Positions 1 through 8,766 of a stretch of 60,000 nt of DNA are shown here, piece by piece; the stretch's first letter is position 1; the number at the start of each line of letters is the position of its first letter. The stretch is from positions 14,329,006 to 14,389,005 of the forward strand of contig NC_087063.1 of assembly GCF_963678635.1 (NCBI RefSeq). The letters run 5' to 3'. Below the pieces are notes generated by a model that saw only the letters and a list, made by a program, of their open reading frames with translations, was not told the DNA's origin and did not search any database. Origin of the DNA: Symsagittifera roscoffensis. Its lineage: Eukaryota; Xenacoelomorpha; Acoela; Convolutidae. The position numbers were made by a program, and so were the translations under genes.

Positions 1-460
1 TCTGTGTACCAATTTTTGTACCTAGACGCTCCGCGGGAAGGTCAGACATCATTGGAGTAACGGTTTTCGCTTTTCGCTTTCTACAGCACACGCAATGTGT
101 TTCAATAGCTCTTAGTGCAGATCTTAAGCGTAGTACAACAAATTGCTGATGAATGACGGAACGAAGGTAGTCGACTGATTGATGTTCATGCTTAAAGTGA
201 TAAAAACGGAGAAACAATCGGATTAGGCGATGGCGGCTATCCAAAATTATTGGATGGCGAGTTTTGAATGCGGTTGCAGAGAGACGTTGGATACGGCCGG
301 TAGATCTAATTAAACCGTTTTCACATATTTTCCAGCTGCTAATTGTTTACTTTCAGCTGGGAATGACTCTAACTGCGAAAGTTGCAAAAGTTTTTCCTCT
401 GAAATAACAAGTTCTGCTGGATCAATTATGGCCTTATCTGGTGATCTGAAATGTCTATGC
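1..460 (-). pseudogene. BEL-1 integrase N-terminal zinc-binding region (partial)
   Basis: The reverse complement is readable in the frame offset from the RNase H segment. It contains an H-H-C-C zinc-binding pattern: two His in HFKHEHQSVDYLR and Cys in THCVCCRKRKA. This is followed by a MSDLPAERL-like segment, the usual linker before the Pao integrase core. Integrases insert the cDNA copy into the host genome. The frame change near 461-480 relative to the RNase H region is a frameshift. The catalytic DDE core would lie to the left of the window. Confidence 0.75.
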
Positions 461-1330
461 TTAGGTGAGAGTCTCAACATATAGTCGCTTTATCTTGGAG
501 AACGAGCTATACTCTTCCCAAGGGAAGGCAAAGTCAGTCAAAACTGCAGTGCACGGAAAATTGGAAGAGACCTCTAAACCCTCGTTTAGATCGTAGACCG
601 GACTATTCAGGCGAATTTTGTCAGTAACTTCCCTATTTGGATTGAAAGGCCAATCAGAAGTTTTCAAAAAGGAAGGGCCGTTTACCCAACTGTTTTGCTT
701 GAGGGAGTCAGCAGCAATACCTCTAGTTCCGGTGTCAGCGGGGTTGTCTCCACTCAAAACATGGAACCATTGGTCAATTGATGTTGACTCCAGAATCTCG
801 GCTACTCGATTGGCTACAAACACGGGCTGTTTGCTTGTCGAGTTCAACCACTGAAGGACTGTTGTGCTGTCAGTCCACATGAACACTTTGGAAATACTCA
901 GTGTCAGAGCTTTCTCGATATCATCCTTCAGGCGACTGGCAAGAAGCGCAGCCTGAAGTTCCAACTTCGGAATTGAAAGCATCTTCATCGGGGCTACCGT
1001 TGCTTTACCGAAAACAAACGCTAGTTGACGTTTGGAACAGGCGTTTTTTTGAGCTCGAAGGAATGCTACAGAACAGAAAACGTCCAATGAGCTACCACCG
1101 AACATGTGCAGCTCAACCTCATCTACTGAGAACTCAAAATAGCAACGAGGTATTTTGAGCTGCCCTAAAACTGGCAAGGCAGAGTGCCATTCAGTGAATC
1201 TGCGGCACAACTCAATTGGCAGTAGATCGTCCCACTGTTGGCCACTCAATCTCCAGATATCTTTCAGTAACAAACGTGCGCGTACGGTGTACGGGGCGAC
1301 AAGACCTATGGGGTCGAACACGGAGGACAC
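461..1330 (-). pseudogene. BEL-1 RNase H-like domain and connection to integrase
   Basis: An open segment of 289 codons begins with SSVFDPIGLVAPYTVRARLL, the conserved join between Pao reverse transcriptase and RNase H. Further on come FVFGKATVAPMK, KLELQAALLASRL and FMWTDSTTVLQWL, the acidic-residue blocks of the RNase H fold. VLSGDNPADTGTRG follows, the standard BEL motif before the integrase. RNase H removes the RNA template during reverse transcription. It is part of a pol polyprotein, so the Met at 1330 is not a true start. Ends by frameshift at about 461. Confidence 0.85.
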
Positions 1331-1345
1331 AAAACTAAGGACCGA

Positions 1346-2262
1346 TCACTGCGTAACAGAATCTTTGAGTTCGCGGTTGACTCCTCTGCTCACAACCAAC
1401 GTATCGGTGACGTGGTCCCATTTAGGACCGAGAACATGCGATGCGGTTTCCGGATTAATCGCAGCGGTAATAATTTCCTTACTGTTGTTAGTGCTGGTCT
1501 TAGGGGGATTTAGTTTCGAAGACAAATTGGGAACGTTGCTAATAAATTTTGTAAGATTAAACCCACCCAACTTAAGCAGTTCAACTAACTGCGACTTAAC
1601 CTTAAAGCAGTTTCTGGGTTTTTCACAGACCCAAGGTAGTCATCCATGTAAAAGTTGTTAAGCACGGCGCAAGCGGCATCGGGGTAACGATCTTGGTTAT
1701 CGACGGCTGTTCGGCGAAGAGCATAGTTAGCACATGTCGGAGAATCTTTCGCTCCAAATATATGCCTTGTATATTGAAATACACTCACATCTGATGTGGG
1801 GTCCTCCCGCCACAAAAAACGCAAGGAACGTTGATCGCTTTCTAGTAAGCCGACCTGCATAAATATATCTTCGATATCTGCGGAAATTGCGTATTTGTGC
1901 TCTCGGAAGCGCATTAAAACGAATAAAAGGTTCTGAAGCAGATCGGGGCCGACGAGAAGGGAGTTATTCAGTGAATTGCCGTGAAACCTAGAAGCAACGT
2001 TTAAAACGCGCCGAACTTTGCCGGGTTTGTTCGGATTTAAAACTGGGTGGTGCGGTACGTACCATTCTCGGTCTGAACGGTTTTTTGAGTCGTGAGGGCT
2101 AACCGGGACCACGTAACCCTTCTCGACATCACTTCGGATATCTGATGCGTATTGAGTTTTCAGGTTTAAATCTTTCTCTAGACGTTTTTCAAGAGACTTA
2201 AACTGGACTAACGAAGCGTAAAAGTTATCGGGAAGATGAATGTTGTCATCAGCCCAGAGCAT
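1346..2262 (-). pseudogene. BEL-1 reverse transcriptase (Pao type), frameshifted
   Basis: The segment 1585-2262 carries WYVPHHPVLNPNKPGKVRRV, then SADIEDIFMQVGL (first catalytic Asp block) and NNFYMDDYLGSV, the catalytic YMDD box with both aspartates present. After a frame change near 1575 the thumb region continues at 1346-1570 (GGFNLTKFISNVPNL). These are the family signatures of Pao RT. The enzyme copies element RNA into cDNA in cytoplasmic particles. The catalytic box is intact, but the frameshift and a further break before 1330 separate it from RNase H. Confidence 0.88.
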
Positions 2263-2331
2263 TCCGACAATATAACGACTGCCATCATGAATCGCGGTAG
2301 AGTCAAGAATTTTTTGTGCACGTTTATCAGC

Positions 2332-2883
2332 TCAGGAACGGGGATCAGCTTGTTTAAACGTGCCATACGACTCTAGCTCGTACCATTTCTTCACTTGGTC
2401 AGCAAGTGCTACGCCTTCAACATTGCACTTGAAAGTGGTGGCTCGAACACCAATTGGTGATGAAAGTGGGCCACTGAGAACCCAGCCAATGGGCATACGG
2501 ACAGCGACAGGAGTGTTTTGATTTCGTCCTTGGAAGTATTCGAGAGACTTGATTGCATGAAAGACATCCTGCCCTAATATCATCTCAACGTCGGAATAGT
2601 TGTAGACAATAGGTTTAATTGGCTGCAGATGTGGAAACCTGTCTTGGAGAATGTTAACGTCAATGGTTTCGGAACCAACGCTCAAACTGTCTTTCACAAA
2701 CGGCGTAACCCTAAACGAGTATTCATGGTGGTCGAATTTGGCAAAAACATTCACTTCGACTTGTTGCGTGGGAACGAATACCGTCGAATTGAAGCCATTT
2801 ACCAGAATATCTAGCTGTTGGCCAGTTAAATTTAAACGCTGTGCTAGGCCCGCCGAGACCCATGAGTGGATACAACAGGAATC
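2332..2883 (-). pseudogene. BEL-1 aspartic protease (DUF1758 type), C-terminal part
   Basis: Codons between 2332 and 2754 include SETIDVNILQDRFPHLQPI, VEMILGQDVFHAI and MPIGWVLSGPLSSP, the typical second half of BEL DUF1758 retropepsins. The first half is in the neighbouring segment (LQLEISS near 2930). The protease would cut the gag-pol polyprotein. A frame change near 2800 and another near 2265-2330 isolate it from the zinc knuckles and from RT. Confidence 0.8.
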
Positions 2884-3519
2884 TCACATTACAAGAGCAG
2901 TGGTCACATCTGTGTGTGAACTTATTTCCAATTGAAGCACAGGAAGGAGTCCCGTTAGTTTCTTGTAAGACGACGAACCGGCTACGTTCGATGACGAAGT
3001 TTGCGGCTTATTCCGGTTCGGCGGGGCGGTACTGTTTGAATTCGAATGGCTTGCATTATTGCTATTGTTTAACTCTTTGTTTGCAGACCTTACGCTGAAA
3101 ACTTTCTCAGCACCATGTAACAAGACATTATGGGTGCTTTCACAACCAGGCTTAGTGCATTTGCGGGCTTTAGGGCATTTTCGGAACATGTGATCAGGTT
3201 GAAAGCAAGCAAAACACAACCTATTTTGTGCGGAGAATTGAGCTCGTTGAGTTGGGGTCTTTTCCTTAAACACAGAACAACTCCAGAGTGGGTGTTTACC
3301 ATTGAGCTGGAGGCACGGAGCATAAATTGGTTTTTCAACTTTTGAAGCAGCGGCAAAAACTTTTGTAGGTGGTTTATGGAAACCAATTTTTGGAGTCTCC
3401 TCAGGTCGTGACTTATTCTGACTCACACGCATAAGTTCATGTGCCTCAGCCTTGTCGCGGAGCCAAAGTCTAAAACGGTTGGTTGTCTCCAACATTTCTT
3501 TACAGAGTGGAGAGACCAT
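2884..3519 (-). pseudogene. BEL-1 gag C-terminus with zinc knuckles and protease start
   Basis: This 211-codon segment overlaps the end of gag in another frame: FRLWLRDKAEAHELM here continues the gag sequence. A CX2CX4HX4C knuckle (CFACFQPDHMFRKC, about residues 101-114) is followed by a CX5CX3HX4H cluster (CTKPGCESTHNVLLH). Such knuckles bind genomic RNA during packaging. An Asn/Ser-rich linker then leads into the beginning of the protease (GLLPVLQLEISS). The overlap with 3423-5393 near 3480 shows a frameshift, not two genes. Confidence 0.85.
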
Positions 3520-5393
3520 GACTCTTTCATATTTGGAAGCAATTTTGAAATAACTTGATTCAAAACGGATGTACTCTTCAAGTCATACTCATATCCTAAC
3601 GGTTTTAAAACTGCGACAAGACTGGATATACAGGAAGCGAAACTGATAATGCTTTCTGAATTGTGCATTTTGAGAGGTGGAAAATTCGAAAGTTTTTTAA
3701 GATGAGCTGCCACAATCGTCTGTGGTTGTCCAAATTTCCTCTCTAGAGTTTTCAAAGCGTCCTTGTAGAATACTCCACTGTAAGCGAATTCGGCAATTGC
3801 ATTCTTCGCTTTGCCTGAAACGAGAGTTTTTAGATATGTCAGTTTGACAACATCACTTAAAACTTTTGCATCGATTGCACTTTTGAACTGACCAAACCAT
3901 TCAGGCCACTGCAACGGATTTCCGTCGAAAGAAGACAATTTCCATTCAGGCAAGGGACCTTTCTGGCTCAGTGTCAAGATTTCAGCTAGATCTTGATTTG
4001 TGATTGGTTTACTGCTCGAGGACGTAAATGGGCCATATTGTTTGTTCTCATTTGTATAAGGCGCCATCAGCGGTTTTGAATAGATTGCGGCGTCTAAAGC
4101 TTTAGGATCACCGACATAAAAAGTTGTTCCTCCGCTAGAGAACGGATGAACATTCGATGGCTGTGTGACATTATATGAGTTAGGGGAGAAGGTGACTGTT
4201 GGAGGATTGAGAGGACCAACGTTAGTTGGTAAAAGCGGTTGGTACGCAAAATTTGCAGAATTACTTGGGAAAAAGGTTTGTTGAGCAATGGGCATTGAGC
4301 TCGTCGGGATATTAGAATGATGAAAACTACTCTGCATCAAAGGGTTGTAGTTGTATAGGTTGGTCAAAGGTAGCTGTTCCTGTGGCACATACGTACTGTA
4401 TAACTTTGGATTTTGCAAGTTGACACTTGTATTTGATGTATGAGGGACGTTAACATTCTGTGAGTTTATACACGTGGTTTCAAAATAATCAGCAAATGGA
4501 TGTGAGTTATTAATCATCGTCAAATTTCTACTGAAAGGCGGTTCAATACTTGAAAATGACAAGAATTTGGAAGCTGGTTCCAGATTGACACTTTGGACTG
4601 GCGCCACGGGCTGAACTATTTCCTGAGTTGGGAATTGAGTGTTCACCCAACTTCTTGTCCTGTCTTCCTCCGTTTGGTTCTCCTGAACGGCCATTGCCAA
4701 TTTCGATCTGCTACGACGAAGTTCACAAATTTCAGAGGCGTCTTCCAGATATTCAGCCTCTTCGATAGTTGCTTCAGCTAGCTTTTGACGGCTTTCCTCT
4801 ACAACCACATCAAGATCAAGTTGACCCTTCATCGACTGAATCTGGATCTCTTGCTTTTTCAAACGAAGCTTAGCCTCAACTTGGCGTTCAACTTCCTCGC
4901 GTCTAATTTTTGCAAGGGTTGCTTCTCTTCGACGCTCACTCGAAGTCATTGATGCAATCTTAGAACGCTGTGAAAGGGGTTTCTTGGAACGGACGGATTC
5001 GCTTGGCGTTGGGGTTCGTGCAGTTGCTACCTGGTCCTCTTGATGTTTAATTTGAAAGTAATTTTTAGCTAGACCTAATACATCGTCATGTTTTGCAGTG
5101 GTAGATCCTAGGTAAAACCCAAGTTGATTTATTGTTTCAGCAGCGTTGTTGCTGTGCATAGACAAAGATTTAAGCTCATCATTTTTCTCTGTAATTTTTT
5201 GTAAGCAAATGCTAGAGTTTTCTATGTACGTTTCAATTTTAGCTGGTCTATCGTTCGCACTTATATATTCCGTAATTTTGGCTTGGTAACTGAAAAGATT
5301 TGTTTCTAACTCTTTCCTGGCAAGATAAATTTTGTTTAGCTTCTGGCCGAGATCAAGCTCCATTTTGAAATATTTGTTTCTAAATAAGAGCAA
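3423..5393 (-). CDS. BEL-1 Gag polyprotein (DUF1759-like)
   Basis: Open segment of 656 codons. The first 130 residues look helical and charged. About residues 150-235 form a Lys/Glu/Arg-rich coiled coil. A Pro/Asn/Ser-rich linker follows (about 240-460), then a DUF1759-like capsid region (about 475-640) containing GPLPEWKLSSFDGNPLQWPE and LTYLKTLVSGKAKNAIAEF. Gag builds the cytoplasmic particle. The start at 5393 lies just after an A-rich stretch; the in-frame Met ten codons later is an alternative. The C-terminus leaves frame near 3480, so the last about 20 residues are out of the ancestral frame. The same gag is recognisable in the decayed + strand remnant at 29280-32760. Confidence 0.85.
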   Translation of the reverse strand: MLLFRNKYFKMELDLGQKLNKIYLARKELETNLFSYQAKITEYISANDRPAKIETYIENSSICLQKITEKNDELKSLSMHSNNAAETINQLGFYLGSTTAKHDDVLGLAKNYFQIKHQEDQVATARTPTPSESVRSKKPLSQRSKIASMTSSERRREATLAKIRREEVERQVEAKLRLKKQEIQIQSMKGQLDLDVVVEESRQKLAEATIEEAEYLEDASEICELRRSRSKLAMAVQENQTEEDRTRSWVNTQFPTQEIVQPVAPVQSVNLEPASKFLSFSSIEPPFSRNLTMINNSHPFADYFETTCINSQNVNVPHTSNTSVNLQNPKLYSTYVPQEQLPLTNLYNYNPLMQSSFHHSNIPTSSMPIAQQTFFPSNSANFAYQPLLPTNVGPLNPPTVTFSPNSYNVTQPSNVHPFSSGGTTFYVGDPKALDAAIYSKPLMAPYTNENKQYGPFTSSSSKPITNQDLAEILTLSQKGPLPEWKLSSFDGNPLQWPEWFGQFKSAIDAKVLSDVVKLTYLKTLVSGKAKNAIAEFAYSGVFYKDALKTLERKFGQPQTIVAAHLKKLSNFPPLKMHNSESIISFASCISSLVAVLKPLGYEYDLKSTSVLNQVISKLLPNMKESWSLHSVKKCWRQPTVLDFGSATRLRHMNLCV

Positions 5394-5582
5394 AAAAAAA
5401 TAGTGTCGGTTGACGGAATCAAACTAGAGTCAATTCAAGTAGCCGCGTCCTATACCGAACGAGAGGATCCTCGCAAGACCCCTACAATTCTCGTTGCCTA
5501 CGGAACAGAAGGACAACAACCTACAACATTGAAAATAAAGATGAATTTAACTAATCAAAAAAAAATCAAGGTTTATAATGCC
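5394..5582. other. Leader/flank of BEL-1, no clear gene
   Basis: The stretch directly upstream of BEL-1 gag should hold the leader and primer-binding site. On the - strand I see no TGG-initiated primer-binding motif and no second LTR for comparison. A 60-codon + strand frame (5403-5585) reads smoothly but has no recognisable domain, and I do not call it a gene. Confidence 0.4.
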
Positions 5583-6098
5583 TAACAAATGTTAAATATT
5601 CTTCGACTGTTGTCATTTGTGAAATCTTTTGCTTATCTGCTTTTCTTTTCCTTGAACTTGGTCGACGACTTTTAACTTTATTGATAAGTTCGGACAGATT
5701 GGGGAAATAACGTCGAATGATTCTCAAATTTTTTTTTTCTAAAAACGCCGGAGGATGAATTAATTTAAGCTTACGAATTAATTCTTTATTGCTAGCTTTT
5801 TTTTTGATATTAAATGTTTGGTCACATTAATTGTTAATATTCCTGTTTCAACCAAACGTCCGTAAATATTAGGGGTATTTTGACGGTGTACGTAAATAAT
5901 GGCTGATATTTTGTTTTTATACTCTTCTAAAATTTTAATCAGACTTTCTGGTGTAAGTGGGTTATCGTTGTTTGATCTATGCTTGCTCAATGAATTATTT
6001 ATAACATCTTGCCAAATTATAAAGTTTCTCTCTACCATAGATTTTGGGGAATTGCTTAAAAGATATTGAACAGTCTTTTGCCGGTTATTTGCATTCAA
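5583..6098 (-). pseudogene. Unidentified ORF with a homopolymer frameshift
   Basis: A 106-codon frame starts with Met at 6098 (MNANNRQKTVQYLL) and stops at 5778. Across the A/T run at about 5799-5808 another frame takes over and stays open for about 70 more codons to a stop near 5583, with a basic tail rich in Arg/Lys/Ser (RRPSSRKRKADKQ). The handover at a homopolymer suggests one original reading frame of about 175 codons broken by a one-base slip, or a sequencing error. I do not recognise the protein. It may belong to a mobile element next to BEL-1 or be a host gene fragment. Confidence 0.35.
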
Positions 6099-7620
6099 AT
6101 TAAAGCTTAAACCGGAACTGCTTTAAAAGTTTCGTCGAGGCGTTTTTGTAGAGTTAATGGTAATGTATTTACGGAGTGATGGAGAAAACTCGCAGCCATG
6201 ATGAACACCATTGAGAGTGATAAGCGATACGGATGTTTTATTGGCAATCAATTTAAGGAGTCTGTTGATGTAAAGTCGTCACATAGAAAAAAAAAGTTAT
6301 CACGATAATAACTTTCAGAACTCTTAGCTGAGGGTTTTGTAAGGTTTTCGAAGCAGTACTATTTAAGTTAACGCGTACGGTTTATCGGTTAAACTCAACA
6401 ACTTTACGGCGAAACGGTAGTAGTAACGGTCGCGGCGGTATGCGGCCGAAAACGGGGCGAGCCGACCAAATTTTTAAAGTTTATCCAACCACTGGAGGAA
6501 ACCGAGGTAGGGATTCACTCAAAAAAATTGCTCGACACGATTGACGGTTAAAACGGTTGAACGGGCGAGACGAAAACGGTGTTTTCCAATTTTGCTCTAA
6601 ATTCGGAAAAAAAAATTTTTTTGTCAGTGAAAGTTTTGGGAAAAGTTGGAATAACTTTTTTTTTTTCGAGAAATTTTTTTTTTTTTTGAAAATTTTCTGA
6701 ATTTTTTTTTCACAAAATTTTTTGGATTCGAGACTATCCTGGGGTAATAGGGTACTGGGTATGAGCTGGGATTAGGTATCTAGTACGGTCTTAATCGGTT
6801 TGCAATTAACAACATCGTATGAAATTTTATAGCACTGATAATCAAAAAAGTAGCACTTTTTTTCGATTAAAAAACTAGCACAAATTAGATTCTAAAATTT
6901 AGTTGAAAGCACAGGTTCGATCTTACAAGTTTTTTGCAGGTAGTTCAGCGGGCCTGAGTCCAAAAGTACACGAAGATTCCACAAAAAAAACACTTTCCAA
7001 CTTGTGTGATGTCGTGTCGGCCTCTGAGTTGTCGGCTTTGTTGGAAGTTGTTGAACTTCTGAGATCTAGTTTGTCGGCTGCTCACTATGGCGGATTTCCA
7101 TTGATAGGATATTTCGGTTAATTAGGCCACATCGTCTTTCGGCTAGTTTACGTACCAATTTGTTCTTTTTTCGGCCAGCTGGTAGGCTCAGCTAGTTGAT
7201 AGATCCCGCTCTTCTGGTTTGATTTCCTACTTCGGATATTTAGGCCGAATCGTCTTTCGGCTAGTTCACGTATCGGTTTGTTTTCTGTTTCCAGGTCCTT
7301 GGTTTTTTGTTTCCCGATTGGCGCGGCACCAAAATATTCTGGCCTTTTTTATAACTTTTTTATAACTTCAAGAGAATCAATAAACGGCGAATTTTAGTAA
7401 TTTTTATTGCACGGAATTAGCAACAACATTACACGTATCAAGTTAAAAAGTGGGCTTGTTCATGCCCTGATTTGTGTGACTTATGTGTTTTTTCACAATG
7501 AGTTCATACTTAGTTCACGCAGTTTAATTAACAGAAACTCAATTGCAAACCAATTTTGAACCGATTAAAATATTAGCATTTTATGTTCTGTCAGGTTCGG
7601 CTCAAATAGGATTCTCAAAT
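6099..7620. other. Intergenic/intronic DNA with A/T runs, no gene seen
   Basis: Contains long T and A homopolymers (about 6600-6720) and a CG-richer patch around 6400-6480. The frame 6903-7121 (+) has no recognisable domain. By orientation and splice logic this may be intron 1 of protease 1, whose first exon I cannot find here. Confidence 0.4.
7121..7290. repeat. Imperfect direct repeat pair (about 45 bp)
   Basis: The segment TTAGGCCACATCGTCTTTCG (from about 7122) recurs as TTAGGCCGAATCGTCTTTCG (from about 7240). Both are followed by GCTAGTT-ACGTA-C-TTTGTT. The offset is about 118 bp. Function unknown. Confidence 0.6.
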
Positions 7621-7625
7621 GAAAC

Positions 7626-7700
7626 GACTTAGGTGAGAATCGAACCCACGCCGAACTCCCCGGAACGCACTATGTATACGCTGAGCTATATAGCTGATCT
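7626..7700 (-). tRNA. Degenerate tRNA-like sequence with pol III A and B boxes
   Basis: On the - strand TAGCTCAGCG (7679-7688) matches the A box, and GGTTCGATTCT (7636-7646) matches the B box in 10 of 11 positions, at tRNA-like spacing. The T arm folds (GTGGG/CTCAC around TTCGATT). The acceptor stem pairs poorly and the anticodon arm is weak, so this is a tRNA pseudogene or the head of a tRNA-derived SINE, not a working tRNA. It lies about 80 bp left of a MITE. Confidence 0.45.
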
Positions 7701-7769
7701 TGCTAAGCAACTATACTGGCTTTGTACTATACTTTCATGCTTTAATGCTATGTAGCATTAACAATTACG

Positions 7770-8153
7770 GCTAAATGCGTGATGTTTACGCTGTGAAGAA
7801 TGAAGAACAAATCTGTTCATAGTTGTTGATTTGTTCACCACGCCAAATTTCATTGCATTATGAGGCTCTTTTCCAGTTCCCCCCCCCCCCCCTTTGTTAA
7901 ATTACAAAAAGATGTTCAAAAATTGTTCACACGGCAATTTTCATGTTAGAAATGTTGTGAAAATTTGTTCAGCTGTTCACGCCGACACGTTTTAATGCAG
8001 TTCATAACATTAAAAATTATTTTAAAAAGACTTTCATGTAATGAATTTCAGAAAAAATGAAAGGGGGGGGGGAAACTGGAAAAGAGCCCATTATGACAAG
8101 GTTAAATAAGCTTTTCAAAATTAAATTTGAAAGGGGGGAACTGGAAAAGAGCC
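7770..8153. mobile_element. MITE family A, older copy split by a younger MITE
   Basis: The flanks (7770-7855 and 8097-8153) together match the intact family A copy at 19869-20082 in reverse orientation: the ACGGCTAAATGCGTGATG block, TTCATTGCATTATG, and TTAAATAAGCTTTTCAAA, then GGGGGGAACTGGAAAAGAGCC as the right terminal repeat. The left terminal repeat is missing. A second MITE is inserted at CATTATGA. A further lone terminal repeat (AAAGGGGGGACTGGAAAAG) follows at about 8177-8196. Confidence 0.8.
7864..8088. mobile_element. MITE family A, nested 225-bp copy with 8-bp target duplication
   Basis: Starts GGCTCTTTTCCAGTTCCCC and ends GGGGAAACTGGAAAAGAGCC, giving terminal inverted repeats of about 20 bp plus the poly-C/poly-G tract. 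It is flanked by identical CATTATGA at 7856-7863 and 8089-8096. An 8-bp target duplication is the hallmark of hAT transposases. There is no coding capacity, so it is a non-autonomous element that landed inside the older MITE. Confidence 0.88.
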
Positions 8154-8248
8154 CAAACATAATACTCGGTATTTCGAAAGGGGGGACTGGAAAAGAGCCC
8201 AAGATCTCAATGGATAAATTTAATCACAAACTATCCTTTTATTTCCAG

Positions 8249-8336
8249 TGAATGTCACAGTACTTGTCGGAGACTTCACGAGATCCAGTTCAAAGAAGCA
8301 GATAATATCAGGAAACGAAATGATCGTCCACGAAGG
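8249..8336 (+). CDS. Serine protease 1 (S1 family), exon 2
   Basis: An 88-bp exon lies between an acceptor TTTTATTTCCAG and a donor GG|GTACGG. It starts with the last two bases of a codon and ends with the first two of the next, exactly like exon 2 of protease 2 (44135-44222, also 88 bp). It encodes VTVLVGDFTRSSSKK then NEMIVHEG, the strand before the catalytic Asp loop of chymotrypsin-fold proteases. Joined in phase 2 to 22333 it reads into the Asp102 motif DIALIKL. The His57 exon is not in the window. Probably a secreted protease, as its paralogues have signal peptides. Confidence 0.8.
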
Positions 8337-8572
8337 GTACGGTATATAACAAACGATAACAAAATATCTTTGTGCAGAAATTCTGAGCGACATTGAAAAC
8401 GCATCTCACCGAATTCATGACGAGGTCAAACTGAATTTTTTAAATTTTCAGCTGATGCAACAACAAGTTAAAACACGTTTTTATTGAAAAATCGGCTACA
8501 TGGCAACTTTTCTTTTTTAGCTTCTGTGAAATCCAAAGACATGGCTAAAACATGGCACCCTACGAAATCACG

Positions 8573-8766
8573 GTACTTTTCCGGTCCCCTTTTTTGTTTG
8601 TTTTACGTGTTATTACGGCTAAATTCGTGATGTTACGCCGTACAGTATGAAGAACAAATCTGATCACAGTTGTCGATTTGTTCAGCACGCAAACCTTCAT
8701 TGCATTATTACAACATTAAATAAGCTTTTCAAAATTGAATTTGAAAGAGGGGAACATAAAAAACAG
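8573..8766. mobile_element. MITE family A, degenerate copy
   Basis: Begins CTTTTCCGGTCCCC and contains TTACGGCTAAATTCGTGATG, GAACAAATCTGATCACAG, TTCATTGCATTATTACAAC and TTAAATAAGCTTTTCAAA in the same order as the copy at 19869-20082 (reversed). It ends with a decayed GAGGGGAACATAAAAAACAGCC. Target duplication not recognisable. Confidence 0.7.

Larger units (their letters stand above)
1..5393 (-). mobile_element. BEL/Pao LTR retrotransposon 1 (BEL-1), partial, cut by window start
   Basis: Reading the - strand from right to left, the order is gag (coiled coil, DUF1759-like), zinc knuckles, DUF1758-type aspartic protease, Pao-type reverse transcriptase, RNase H-like domain and the integrase HHCC domain. 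This is the diagnostic BEL/Pao order. The pol region runs off the left edge, so the integrase core and 3' LTR are not visible. I could not find a 5' LTR or primer-binding site right of 5393. Several frameshifts separate the domains, so this copy is unlikely to make a full polyprotein, although long stretches stay open and the RT box is intact. It lies upstream of protease 1 exon 2 in the opposite orientation, so it is probably within intron 1 of that gene (inference). Confidence 0.9.

Noticed and set aside
5394-6600. 5' LTR of BEL-1
   Set aside because: No second LTR in the window to compare, no TG...CA boundary with a primer-binding site after it.
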